Assembly (NCBI RefSeq): GCF_900099655.1
Contig: NZ_FNDC01000002.1
Coordinates: 62,001-126,000 of the forward strand
Origin: Planococcus glaciei
GTDB taxonomy: Bacteria > Bacillota > Bacilli > Bacillales_A > Planococcaceae
Length of the DNA stretch: 64,000 nucleotides
Direction: 5' to 3'
Part shown: piece by piece, positions 16,400-24,750 of the stretch
How the letters are laid out: each line of letters begins with the position of its first letter
Numbering within the stretch: position 1 is the first letter of the stretch
Notes under the pieces: model-generated
What the model was told of the DNA's origin: nothing
Database searches by the model: none
The model's input: only the letters and a program-made list of their open reading frames with translations
Made by a program: the position numbers and the translations under genes

Positions 16400-16404
16400 T
16401 GTGT

Positions 16405-17433
16405 TTAGGAATAGGCTTTTTCGACGTGGGAAAGAAATTCTTTAATGTCTTCTTCGGTGGTGTCAAACGAAGTCACCAGCCGGATCTCATTAATGGCTGC
16501 ATTCCATAAGGCAAAGGCATAAGTTTTCTGGAGCTGGCCGATTTGCTCTTTAGGCAGGGAAATGAAAACGGCGTTTGATTCAACCGGCTGGGTGAGCGCG
16601 GCATCCGGAAATTTCTGCAGGCCGGCTGCCAGCAACTGTGCCATCCGGTTAGCGTGGCTTGCGTTTTTATGCCATAAATCGTCCGTCAGCAAACGTTCAA
16701 ACTGTGCGGCAATGAAACGCATTTTCGACCCCAATTGCATGCCTTGTTTGCGGATGTATGTTAGTTCGGACGCCAGTTCTTTATTGAAGCACACCACGGC
16801 TTCGCCAAGCATCAATCCGTTTTTGGTGCCGCCAAACGCCAGCATATCGATGCCGGCATCCACGGTCATTTCCCTAAAGCTGCAGCCGAGGTGGGCTGCT
16901 GCATTGCTGAGGCGGGCGCCGTCCATGTGTACATATAAGCCATTGGCATGGGCAAAAGAAGTGATTTCCTTGATTTCTTCGATGGTATAAACGGTTCCAA
17001 GTTCGGTGCATTGTGAAATGGAAACAGCCTTTGGCTGGCTGCGCTGCTGGTTGCCGATATGGTGCAATTGCTCGGCAATCCCGTCGACTGTCAGCTTGCC
17101 GTCAGCAGACGGAACCGTCAGCAGTTTTCCGCCGATAAAGCCTTCGGCAGCCCCGCCTTCATCGGCATGGATGTGGGCGCCATTCGTGCAGATGATGGCC
17201 TGATGGGAGCGCACCATCGCTTTCAAGCCGGTGACATTGGCGCCGGTGCCGTTAAACACAAGGGCCACTTCGCAGTCTTCGCTGAAATGTTCCTTGAATT
17301 TGCGGATGGTGTCCGCTGTATAAGAGTCGGCGCCGTAAGCCGGGGCATGGCCGCTGTTGGCTTCTGCTATGGCTTCGAGAATGGCTGGGTGGATTCCTGA
17401 ATTGTTGTCGCTTGCAAACATTTTATGGGTCAT
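16405..17433 (-). CDS. ltaE: Low-specificity L-threonine aldolase
   Basis: PLP-dependent enzyme of fold type I that splits L-threonine or L-allo-threonine to glycine and acetaldehyde; 342 residues. Family hallmarks are 'MFASDNNSGIHPAILEAI' at the N-terminus, 'HIHADEGGAAE' near residue 87, the cofactor aspartate in 'GLYVHMDGARLSNAA' and the Schiff-base lysine in 'AFGGTKNGLMLGE'. The ribosome site caggagg precedes the ATG on the minus strand. It appears monocistronic, with the shared terminator at its end. Beta-eliminating lyases are a related alternative, but the GGTKNG motif favours the aldolase. Confidence 0.92.
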   Translation of the reverse strand: MTHKMFASDNNSGIHPAILEAIAEANSGHAPAYGADSYTADTIRKFKEHFSEDCEVALVFNGTGANVTGLKAMVRSHQAIICTNGAHIHADEGGAAEGFIGGKLLTVPSADGKLTVDGIAEQLHHIGNQQRSQPKAVSISQCTELGTVYTIEEIKEITSFAHANGLYVHMDGARLSNAAAHLGCSFREMTVDAGIDMLAFGGTKNGLMLGEAVVCFNKELASELTYIRKQGMQLGSKMRFIAAQFERLLTDDLWHKNASHANRMAQLLAAGLQKFPDAALTQPVESNAVFISLPKEQIGQLQKTYAFALWNAAINEIRLVTSFDTTEEDIKEFLSHVEKAYS

Positions 17434-17624
17434 GGCGTTCGCCTCCTGTTTTTAGTGTAAAGCAGTTTTTCGAATTTCGGTAGCGTTTGTAGGAAGGGCA
17501 ATAGCCGACGTTAACAACCGAAAGGCATATAACTCAAATTATCAGAAAAAATATTTAATTTATGGCATTAGATGTTAAACTAGCGGTAAGTAGGGAAAAA
17601 CTGCTGTTTAAAGGATGTGTCGAG

Positions 17625-18920
17625 ATGGAATTTCAATCCACTAAAAACGATAGGCAATCTCTGGGGCTGACACTGTATATGGATGGCTTTGCAGCTGTAA
17701 AAGAAGTACGGAGGCTTATGTCGGACTCTGCGGTAGAGGAAGTGCATTTTTTGGATGTGGCAGAACGGATTGAACCCGGTTCCATTGTTATCCACGGGTC
17801 AGCCGCAGCGGAACAAAGTTTTGATCCGGGCCTTTTAGCCAGCGGAAGGCTGCTCGAATCGTATATCGGGGATGTGGTGACTGTCCGCAACTTCGAAATG
17901 GGAGAAGAAACTCAAATGCGCTTATTGAGTGTGTCTCCCAACCTGATCGGCGAACGCATCGAGACCAAGGAGATCTTGTTAAATCCTTCCGGTGAATTGA
18001 TTTTGCCGCCATTGCCGGAAGGCGCAAAGATGAAGCCGTCTGTCACTTGGAAGACTGCGCCCGGGCCGTTAAATGAGGAGGTGCATGTCTCATATTTAAC
18101 AGGGGGACTCGGTTGGGAAGCAATTTATATAGTGGAAATCGAGGGAGAAGTGCTTAGTCTGGCGGGGTGGATTAGTGCCAATAACCAGACGGGCATCAAT
18201 TTTCACGATGTCCGATTGAAATTGGTTGCAGGCCAGATAAATCGGCAAGGACCAAATCAGTTATATGAAGAAGCCGGTATGATGCTCACAAAAAATATGC
18301 CCATACGTGAGCCTTTTGAAGAGCGCAGTTTTGGCGATGCCCATGTGTATGCACTCGAACCTAACGTGGTTTTATTGAACGGGCAATCCAAGCAAATCCG
18401 TTTTTTGTCGGTCGAAGGAATTGCTTTCAAAAAAGCCTATAAAGTGGAAAAGGGAAGCAAGCATGCAAGAGCTTGCCTGCTGCTGGCTAACACAAAAAAG
18501 AATGGATTGGGAATTCCTTTGCCTACAGGCATGGTAAAAGTTTATGAAGCCGATCAGGATGGAGAGATGGAGTTTACAGGAGAAGATGCAATCGGCCACA
18601 CTCCGGTTGAAGGAAAATTGTCTTTAACGATTGGAGAAGCTTTCGATGTCATTTCGGAGAGCCGGGAAACAACGCGTGAAAAACGCGATGGATTCGAATA
18701 TGTAACGCATCGCTATGAATTGCGGAACGGAAAACAAGAAAATATCCGGATCGACATCAGCCACGCCATCTACGAACCGCTTTGGAAAATGGAATCTTCA
18801 ACCCACGACTACGAAGTCAAAAACACGAGCGAAGTGGAATTCAGTGTTCGGGTAGCTGCAGGAAAATCAGCTGTGGTGGAGTTTACGTACAAAGTGGATA
18901 AACAAGCAAACCTCACATAA
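17625..18920 (+). CDS. DUF4139-domain protein
   Basis: Probable cytosolic protein of 431 residues, starting at ATG 17625 after the ribosome site aaagga; an in-frame ATG at 17562 lacks one. The segment 'SYLTGGLGWEAIYIVEIEG' followed by 'LAGWISANNQTGINFHDVRL' and 'LVAGQINR' matches the DUF4139 pattern, a beta-sandwich region found in mucoidy-inhibitor-like proteins. The last third is also beta-strand rich and ends with 'FTYKVDK'. No signal peptide or membrane helix is seen. The molecular function of this domain is unknown to me. It stands alone between the aldolase gene (divergent) and the Rrf2 operon. Confidence 0.75.
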   Translation: MEFQSTKNDRQSLGLTLYMDGFAAVKEVRRLMSDSAVEEVHFLDVAERIEPGSIVIHGSAAAEQSFDPGLLASGRLLESYIGDVVTVRNFEMGEETQMRLLSVSPNLIGERIETKEILLNPSGELILPPLPEGAKMKPSVTWKTAPGPLNEEVHVSYLTGGLGWEAIYIVEIEGEVLSLAGWISANNQTGINFHDVRLKLVAGQINRQGPNQLYEEAGMMLTKNMPIREPFEERSFGDAHVYALEPNVVLLNGQSKQIRFLSVEGIAFKKAYKVEKGSKHARACLLLANTKKNGLGIPLPTGMVKVYEADQDGEMEFTGEDAIGHTPVEGKLSLTIGEAFDVISESRETTREKRDGFEYVTHRYELRNGKQENIRIDISHAIYEPLWKMESSTHDYEVKNTSEVEFSVRVAAGKSAVVEFTYKVDKQANLT

Positions 18921-18951
18921 AAATGCGGAGAAAACAGCTCCGTATTTTTTT
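18921..18951 (+). terminator. Terminator of the DUF4139 gene
   Basis: Stem aaatgcggag / ctccgtattt (18921-18930 and 18938-18947, one G-T pair), then T tract. Confidence 0.85.
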
Positions 18952-19001
18952 ATGGCGAAAATCCGAGACCTTTCTTGTAATCTTAAAGAAATCGTGTTAA
19001 A

Positions 19002-19036
19002 TTGTTTGTGGATATAATTTATCTATAATGGATAAA
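19002..19036 (+). promoter_or_regulatory. Promoter and putative Rrf2 operator
   Basis: TTGTTT (19002-19007), 16-base spacer, TATAAT (19024-19029). The -10 box sits in the 7-base centre of a perfect inverted repeat, TTTATC (19018-19023) and GATAAA (19031-19036). A protein bound there would block the promoter, so autorepression by the Rrf2 protein encoded next is likely. A second TATAAT overlaps at 19013-19018. Confidence 0.6.
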
Positions 19037-19062
19037 AAAAGTATATAATTGGAGTGGTAAAA

Positions 19063-19569
19063 ATGAAATTAACGAAGGGTGTAGAACAGGCCATCTGCAT
19101 TATTGTTTTGCTTGCGACCCAAGAAAGCAGCGCGCCGCTCGCATCAGACGAAATTAGCAGGCGGTTGGATGTGTCGCCATCTTATATGAAAAAAATCACC
19201 AGAAAGCTGGTAGTGCAAGGAATCGCTATGTCCGTACCGGGAACAAACGGCGGCGTGTCACTCGCGAAACCCGTAGAAAAAATTACAATGCTCGATTTAA
19301 TAGAAGCAATGGAAGGGCCGATTGAGATGTATCCGGACAGCGGCTTGATCAATCGTGCTTTTCAAGACGGCCAATATGCCGAGCGCGGCCAGAATATTTT
19401 GCGCAAAGTTTTCGCTCAGGGCGACAACTTGCTCGTCGAGTATTTTTCGAAAGTGACGGCTGCCGATTTGCTGAAAGAAGGATTTGGCGTGGAAAACTTG
19501 CCGACGCTCAACTGGAACCGGGAAACTTTAAGCGATGTATTGAATAAAGAACAGGATGATAAAAAGTGA
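19063..19569 (+). CDS. Rrf2-family transcriptional regulator
   Basis: Winged-helix regulator of the Rrf2 family, 168 residues from ATG 19063, eight bases after ggag. The HTH is at about residues 27-47: 'SDEISRRLDVSPSYMKKITR', followed by the wing 'GTNGGVSLAKP', both typical of Rrf2. There are no cysteines in the usual cluster position, so it does not look like an iron-sulfur sensor such as IscR or NsrR. The closest type is the Bacillus YwgB/CymR-like branch, but without certainty. It overlaps the YhgE-Pip gene by four bases (GTGA), so the two form one operon whose promoter carries a likely autoregulatory operator. Confidence 0.87.
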   Translation: MKLTKGVEQAICIIVLLATQESSAPLASDEISRRLDVSPSYMKKITRKLVVQGIAMSVPGTNGGVSLAKPVEKITMLDLIEAMEGPIEMYPDSGLINRAFQDGQYAERGQNILRKVFAQGDNLLVEYFSKVTAADLLKEGFGVENLPTLNWNRETLSDVLNKEQDDKK

Positions 19570-22400
19570 AGATGTTTAAACAGGAATGGAAGCAGCTGTT
19601 TTCTAAGCCGCTGCTGATCGGAACGATGCTTGTCATGATGTTTATTCCTATTATTTATGGCGGATTTTTTCTGGGATCGTCATGGGATCCATACGGCAAA
19701 ACCGACCGGCTGCCGGTAGCTGTAGTCAATCAAGACAAAGCGGCAGAATTTGAAGGGCAAACTTTATCCGTCGGGAAAGAACTGGTCGATAATTTAAAGG
19801 GAAATGAAGACTTGGAGTGGCATTTTACAGATGCCAAAGAAGCGGAGCGGGGAATGGAAGCAGGCAAGTACTTTATGACGTTGACCATTCCGGAAGATTT
19901 TTCGTTTAATGCAACCACTGCTATGGGGATGCAGCCGAAGCCGATGAACCTCCAATATGAAACGAATCCGGGCCGCGGCTTTTTTATTGAAGCAGTCAGC
20001 AAACAGGCCACTGCGGATATCCGGGAACAGATTTCAGAAAGTGTCACGAAAGAATATGTGCAGGCGGTATTCAGCCAAATCCAAACGATTGGCGAAGGCA
20101 TGAACGAAGCGTCAGAAGGTGCAGGCCAGCTCTACGCTGGAGCGGGTGACCTTCAAACAGGAAACAATCGGCTTTCAGCTGGGCTAAGTGAACTGGCAAG
20201 CGGAACTTTGACGTTTCGTGATGGTGCGGATAAGCTCGAAGTGGGCGTCGGCCAATTCGCCGAAGGGGTCAACCAGTTAAGCGCTGGAGCCGGACAGCTT
20301 CGGGAAGGGGTTTTTGCTTACACTTCCGGAGTGGGCAGTTTGCAGTCAGGCATAGCGGGACTGGTTGACGGCAGTATCCAATTGTCGGAAAATGGAACAG
20401 CGCTCGTTCAGGGGTCTGAAGAACTTGCCAATGGCATCGGAGCGCTCGTCCCTGGAGCGGCGCAATTGAACGCCGGTTTATACGATGCCCAAAGCGGCAG
20501 CGGAAAACTGGATCAAGGCTTACACGAACTGCAAGCGAAAACGAGCCAGCTGGCCGGAGAAAATTCAAGCGTGCAGCAATTGGCCGACGGACAGAAAGGG
20601 CTCGATACAGGCCTGAAGGAATTGCAGGCAGGCAGTGCCTCGTTGGAGCAGGGGCTTGCATCTTTGCAAGGCAGTTTGCCGGACAATGGACAAATTGAAG
20701 CGCTGCAAGCAGGGCTTGCCGGTATCCAGGAAAATGCAGCTAAGCTGAATGCGGCTGCATCTGGCGGCAGTTCTGGCGGGAGCGTTTCAGAACTGCAGGG
20801 CAATCTGGCTGAAGCCCAGCAAATCCTGGAAGAACTGAAGAATGCGCCTTCAGCAAGCGCAGTGGAAGCTGTGCAAAATACAGAGGCTTACAACAGCTTG
20901 ACGCCTGAACTCCAGGCGGAACTGGCTGCGGCGGTTCAGCAAAGCGCGGATACACAGGCTGCGAACCAGCAGGCAAATCTCGAAGCACTAAGCGCTAAGT
21001 TGTCAGCAGCAACAGCGGGCTTGAACGAGAAAATCCTGCCAGCTTACCAATCGCTTGGCAGCTTGCCTGAGTTAACGGCAGGCTTAAACAGCGCTGTTGC
21101 CCAGGTCAATCCTGGAGCGAGCAAGGCACTTGGCGGCTACGCGGCTATCCGCGAGGCGTTAAGCGCAAAACTGATTCCAGGGGCGGGTTCTCTGAATGAC
21201 GGCCTTGCAGAAGCTTCTGCAGCGAGCGGCCAATTGACTGAAGGGACGAGCCAAATGGCCGCCACGCTTCCACAGCTTGCTGGAGCAGTGGATAGCCTGG
21301 CACAAGGCAGCACGGCTTTGAATGAAGGCGTTTCGTCCCTTGCTTCCGGGTCCAATGAGCTTGTAGACGGAGCCAATGCCCTGCAATCCGGTTCTGCTTC
21401 ACTCACTCAGGGAGCTGCGGCTTATACAAACGGAGTAGCGGAGCTAGCAGAAGGGGCAGGCCGTTTGAAAGAGGGGTCGGACGAACTGGCTGCGAATTCT
21501 GCACAGCTTGAATCCGGTGCAGACGAACTGGCAAACGGCACCGTTGCTTTAAAAGACGGCGTACCGGCATTAGCCGAAGGCGCGAAAGGCCTTTCCGGTG
21601 GAGCCGGCAGCTTGAACGAAGGAGCCGGGGCACTTGAGGAAGGTGCAGGCGAACTCGGTGCTGGAATCGGAAAACTGAAAGCGGGCTCTAATGAGCTGGC
21701 CGGAAGTTTGGAAGAAGGCGCAGAAGAAATAAACGGCACTCAATTGACGGATGACAATTATGAAATGATAGCGGCGCCGGCTTCTGCTACAGAAAGCCAG
21801 CTCAGCAAAGTGCCGAACTATGGCCATGCACTGGCTCCTTACATCTTATCGCTTGGGCTTTATGTCGGGGCGTTGTCGTTTAATCTGGTATTTCCGCTCA
21901 ATCAACCAGCGGGACGCCCGACATCAGGCGCTGCCTGGTGGTTCAGCAAGTTTTCGCTCGGCTTTATCCAAGCGACAGCTTCTGCACTAATTGTCGACGC
22001 CATCATGCTGTTCGGGTTTAACTTGCAAGTTGAACATATCGCGGAATTTGTTGCCATTTCCATTGCCACATCGCTCGCCTATATGTTCCTGATCATGTTC
22101 TTGAGCATAACGCTCGGGAACCCGGGCCGTTTCTTGGCGATGATCATACTGGTGCTGCAGCTGGGCGCAAGCGGCGGCATGTTCCCGGTCGAACTGACCA
22201 ACTCCTTTTTCCAAAAAGTGCATGATTTCGTGCCGATGAGCTACGCGCTTCTCGGGTTCCGGGAAGCCATGTCATCAGCTTATGGAACGGAGACCTTCAT
22301 GACCAGCATGGAGGTATTGGGAGGATTTATGGTGTTATGTAATATCTTGCTTTGGCTGGTGCTCAGCCGCCGAAGCCGCAAAATCTTGAAAACAGCCTGA
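19566..22400 (+). CDS. YhgE/Pip-family membrane protein with long heptad-repeat ectodomain
   Basis: Large membrane protein of 944 residues, longer than typical YhgE (~775). One membrane helix near residues 12-35 is followed by a conserved extracytoplasmic domain ('SSWDPYGKTDRLPVAVVNQD'). A central region of about 550 residues follows, largely 7-residue units of the pattern xGxxxLx, as in 'LSAGAGQLREGV' and 'LASGSNELVDGANALQSG'. Five more helices (residues ~757-940) resemble ABC-2 type permeases. The family includes the phage-infection protein Pip and relatives linked to type VII secretion; the function here is unknown. GTG 19566 is taken as start; ATG 19572 is an alternative. It is co-transcribed with the Rrf2 regulator. 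Confidence 0.88.
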   Translation: MKMFKQEWKQLFSKPLLIGTMLVMMFIPIIYGGFFLGSSWDPYGKTDRLPVAVVNQDKAAEFEGQTLSVGKELVDNLKGNEDLEWHFTDAKEAERGMEAGKYFMTLTIPEDFSFNATTAMGMQPKPMNLQYETNPGRGFFIEAVSKQATADIREQISESVTKEYVQAVFSQIQTIGEGMNEASEGAGQLYAGAGDLQTGNNRLSAGLSELASGTLTFRDGADKLEVGVGQFAEGVNQLSAGAGQLREGVFAYTSGVGSLQSGIAGLVDGSIQLSENGTALVQGSEELANGIGALVPGAAQLNAGLYDAQSGSGKLDQGLHELQAKTSQLAGENSSVQQLADGQKGLDTGLKELQAGSASLEQGLASLQGSLPDNGQIEALQAGLAGIQENAAKLNAAASGGSSGGSVSELQGNLAEAQQILEELKNAPSASAVEAVQNTEAYNSLTPELQAELAAAVQQSADTQAANQQANLEALSAKLSAATAGLNEKILPAYQSLGSLPELTAGLNSAVAQVNPGASKALGGYAAIREALSAKLIPGAGSLNDGLAEASAASGQLTEGTSQMAATLPQLAGAVDSLAQGSTALNEGVSSLASGSNELVDGANALQSGSASLTQGAAAYTNGVAELAEGAGRLKEGSDELAANSAQLESGADELANGTVALKDGVPALAEGAKGLSGGAGSLNEGAGALEEGAGELGAGIGKLKAGSNELAGSLEEGAEEINGTQLTDDNYEMIAAPASATESQLSKVPNYGHALAPYILSLGLYVGALSFNLVFPLNQPAGRPTSGAAWWFSKFSLGFIQATASALIVDAIMLFGFNLQVEHIAEFVAISIATSLAYMFLIMFLSITLGNPGRFLAMIILVLQLGASGGMFPVELTNSFFQKVHDFVPMSYALLGFREAMSSAYGTETFMTSMEVLGGFMVLCNILLWLVLSRRSRKILKTA

Positions 22401-22410
22401 GCCAATTAAC

Positions 22411-22455
22411 CGGAAAGGAGTTGTCCCAAAAGCAATTTGGGACAACTCCTTTCCG
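22411..22455. terminator. Long hairpin after the YhgE gene
   Basis: Perfect 20-bp stem (22411-22430 with 22436-22455), 5-base loop agcaa. The arm contains ggagttgtccca. There is no clean T tract, but its position suits transcription termination. Confidence 0.7.
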
Positions 22456-22456
22456 A

Positions 22457-22514
22457 CGAAGCTAGCGTAGCGATGCAACGGTTTTTCATGTCTCGAAGCT
22501 AGCGCAGCGATGCA
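22457..22514. repeat. Two direct copies of a 21-bp repeat CGAAGCTAGCGYAGCGATGCA
   Basis: Copies at 22457-22477 and 22494-22514 differ at one base. A third copy lies at 38885-38905 inside another intergenic repeat element. The pair sits between two long hairpins in a convergent gap. Confidence 0.75.
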
Positions 22515-22555
22515 GAGACAGGAGCAATAGTATTCCCTTAGGCTTTATTAGAAGC

Positions 22556-22607
22556 AGGGGCTGTCCCATAAGTCTATTGTTCGACTTATGGGACAGCCCC
22601 TTTTTTT
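22556..22607. terminator. Bidirectional terminator ahead of the GNAT gene end
   Basis: Perfect 19-bp stem (22556-22574 with 22583-22601), loop tattgttc, then seven T. The arm ggggctgtccca resembles the ggagttgtccca arm of the hairpin at 22411. Confidence 0.85.
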
Positions 22608-22629
22608 ATTGCTTAAATGAAACCGCCAT

Positions 22630-23091
22630 TTAGCTGAGGGGGAAAACCAGCACTTCTTCTTCGCCGTGGAAATCGCCGGTTAACTTAAAACCGAAATTGA
22701 GATAGAGGCTGCGGGCGCGCTGGTTCTCCGGGTAGACCATCAAGCGCATTTCCCGGGCCTGCGGCGAATGAGCGGCAATCCAGCGGATCATTTCAGCTAA
22801 AGCGGCCTTGCCGTATCCTTTTCCCTGATGTTGTTCATCAATGAAAAAGCCGTTGATCCAGTACATATCAACCGTTTGTTTCTCAAAAGCGTGCATGATG
22901 AAACCGACCATCGTTTCCCCCTCGTAAATGGCAAATGGCAAGTATTCTACCAGGTCACCGTCCGGCTTAATATACGGCTTCGCTAAAGAGACTGCTGCAG
23001 ACGGCACAAACCGGTTCTGTTCAGTGCTGACCTTTAAGTTTAGGCAGTCTTCCCAATTGTCTCTTGTGACTGGAATTAATTCTATTTTCAT
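22630..23091 (-). CDS. GNAT-family N-acetyltransferase
   Basis: Acetyl-CoA dependent N-acetyltransferase of 153 residues. The acetyl-CoA loop is visible as 'QHQGKGYGKAAL' (about residues 91-102), preceded by 'MYWINGFFIDEQ' and followed by 'YPENQRARSLYLNFGFKLTG', the classic GNAT ending. The opening 'IELIPVTRDNWEDCLNLKV' resembles diamine or spermidine acetyltransferases of the PaiA/BltD type, so a polyamine substrate is possible but unproven. The ribosome site is weak (gaaaagag). It is monocistronic and ends at the 22.6-kb terminator. Confidence 0.87.
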   Translation of the reverse strand: MKIELIPVTRDNWEDCLNLKVSTEQNRFVPSAAVSLAKPYIKPDGDLVEYLPFAIYEGETMVGFIMHAFEKQTVDMYWINGFFIDEQHQGKGYGKAALAEMIRWIAAHSPQAREMRLMVYPENQRARSLYLNFGFKLTGDFHGEEEVLVFPLS

Positions 23092-23322
23092 CTCTTTTCC
23101 ACACCTTTCACTGTATCTTGCTTAATCGGTATTTTATCATCCCGCCAAATTGAAAGCTTTAGTAGTTGTTGTAAAAATAATTGATTGTAAAACTTTCAGC
23201 TTTTGTAATCTAAACCGTTAAGCAGTCAAAAGAACAGGGAAGCGACCTCTTTGAATGTTTATTTTTCCGGAAACAGGAAAGAGGAAAGAAAAGAACACAC
23301 GACTAAAATAGGAGGAGAAAAC

Positions 23323-23820
23323 ATGGAGATTGCAAAAGGAAATGGAAAACTGGATGGCAAAAAACTGGCCGTGGACATTCTTGTGCCGGTTGTCGGCGGA
23401 TCGATTATCGGAGCTCTTGCCAACAAGAATACCCAGGAAAAGTACAAAAAGCTGAAAAAGCCGTCTTTCTCGCCGCCGCCTTGGCTTTTCCCGACAGTCT
23501 GGACCACTTTGTATACGACCATGGGAATTGCCAAATACCGGGCAGATGCAAAAGCGGAATTGAAAAACCAGAAAACCCGGACGGATGTGCCTTATGACAT
23601 CCAGCTCGGCTTGAATTTCCTTTGGTCGTTCCTGTTTTTCAAATGGGGATTGCGGGGGACGGCCCTTGTTGAAATGGCGTTGCTGCTGGGGGCCGTAACG
23701 TGGACCACTTATGAATTCTACAAACAGGACAAATTGGCAGGATCCCTGATGATGCCGTATATCGGGTGGGTCGGTTTTGCGCTCGGCCTTAACTATTCGG
23801 TATGGAAGCTCAATAAATAA
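23323..23820 (+). CDS. tspO: TspO/MBR-family membrane protein
   Basis: Homologue of the tryptophan-rich sensory protein / peripheral benzodiazepine receptor, which binds tetrapyrroles. It has 165 residues from ATG 23323, directly after the ribosome site aggagga; an upstream ATG at 23251 lacks such a site. Five hydrophobic helices are evident. Family motifs: 'KPSFSPPPWLFPTVWTTLY' (residues ~46-64), where the PPxWxFxxVWTxLY pattern is diagnostic, and 'LGLNFLWSFLFF' near residue 102. It carries a basic N-terminal extension of about 15 residues before the first helix. It stands alone; no regulator or tetrapyrrole genes are adjacent. Confidence 0.9.
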   Translation: MEIAKGNGKLDGKKLAVDILVPVVGGSIIGALANKNTQEKYKKLKKPSFSPPPWLFPTVWTTLYTTMGIAKYRADAKAELKNQKTRTDVPYDIQLGLNFLWSFLFFKWGLRGTALVEMALLLGAVTWTTYEFYKQDKLAGSLMMPYIGWVGFALGLNYSVWKLNK

Positions 23821-23829
23821 CAAGCTGAT

Positions 23830-23873
23830 AGGCAGGAATCCCGGAATTATTTTCTGTGGTTCCCGCCTTTTTT
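23830..23873 (+). terminator. Terminator of tspO
   Basis: Imperfect stem aggcaggaatc / ggttcccgcct (23830-23840 and 23858-23868) with one mismatch and one G-T pair, followed by a T tract. Confidence 0.7.
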
Positions 23874-23968
23874 AAATATTTTCAGTTATTGGTGTAGATG
23901 GCCAATTTTTTTGATAAACTGTTAGATAAATAGAATCTATTATTTTCCAATAGGAGGAATTTATACAT

Positions 23969-24583
23969 ATGTTCAAGAAAATGGCTTCAGACGCACTAGG
24001 ATTATCGGATGTCGGAAAAATTATTGATCCGCAGGATTATGACAAGACCGATGCAGACGATTACGTCATGCACGAAGACCAAGAAAAAATATTCTTCTTG
24101 ATCAAGACGAAAGCGGATGAGTATTGCTTCACCAACCTGGCGCTAATCCATGTAGACGGTGACAGTGCAATGTCGTCGAAGCGCACATTGAAACGCTATC
24201 CGTATTCCCAGCACTCGATTTCAGACGTAGTGATGGAGACAGCAGGAAAAATCGATTTGGACATCGAAATCGGATTTAAGTTAGGCCAAATTCCGTTTAA
24301 AATCGATGTGCAGAAAAACCAGATTGAGCGCTTGAAGGATCTTTACAAATCGTTGTTGCGCATTGCTGAAATGACGCATGAAAATGAAATCATCATTTCA
24401 ATGGCGAACCAAAGCTTGGATAAAGCGGTAACGGTTCTGCAAAACTCCCGGCCGAATGATGTGGCCTTGGACGTCCAGTACTCGAAATTGACCGATTTTG
24501 GCTTTACATGGATGACTTCTGTACGCAACCAGTACCATGTGAAAGATTTCGGGGATGTCTTTGAAAAATACATCAACAACTAA
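23969..24583 (+). CDS. YvbH-like PH-domain protein
   Basis: Cytosolic protein of 204 residues resembling Bacillus YvbH, with a bacterial PH domain (about residues 1-125) followed by a helical oligomerisation region. The PH part contains 'KADEYCFTNLALIHVDGDSA' and 'RYPYSQHSISDVVMETAGKI', typical of this family. The C-terminal part has a helical segment around 'IERLKDLYKSLLRIAEM'. The ribosome site taggagg precedes the ATG. Bacterial PH domains of this type are linked to envelope or stress functions, but no activity is known to me. It is monocistronic, with a terminator directly downstream. Confidence 0.82.
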   Translation: MFKKMASDALGLSDVGKIIDPQDYDKTDADDYVMHEDQEKIFFLIKTKADEYCFTNLALIHVDGDSAMSSKRTLKRYPYSQHSISDVVMETAGKIDLDIEIGFKLGQIPFKIDVQKNQIERLKDLYKSLLRIAEMTHENEIIISMANQSLDKAVTVLQNSRPNDVALDVQYSKLTDFGFTWMTSVRNQYHVKDFGDVFEKYINN

Positions 24584-24593
24584 ACTTCTGTAA

Positions 24594-24636
24594 GGTCTTT
24601 CTTCTCTAAATTATTAGGGAGGAAAGGCCCTTTTTT
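24594..24636 (+). terminator. Terminator of the YvbH-like gene
   Basis: Stem of about 14 bp (24594-24607 with 24616-24629) followed by six T. Confidence 0.85.
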
Positions 24637-24750
24637 ATGTTCTTGAAGCATTTTCTGCCCAGAATGAAATCGCGCCATGTTAAGCTGAAGCTGAAGAGTA
24701 ATTTAATTAAAAGGAATTTTTTGATAACTGGATTGGGAGGAGAGAATAAC

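Noticed and set aside
20269..21827. Several minus-strand frames inside the YhgE gene
   Set aside because: They are by-products of the repetitive Gly/Leu/Ala codons of the heptad region on the plus strand.
23215..23250. A possible sigma-B promoter upstream of tspO (gttaag...gggaag)
   Set aside because: The -35 and -10 each depart from consensus at important positions, and the spacing to the gene is long.
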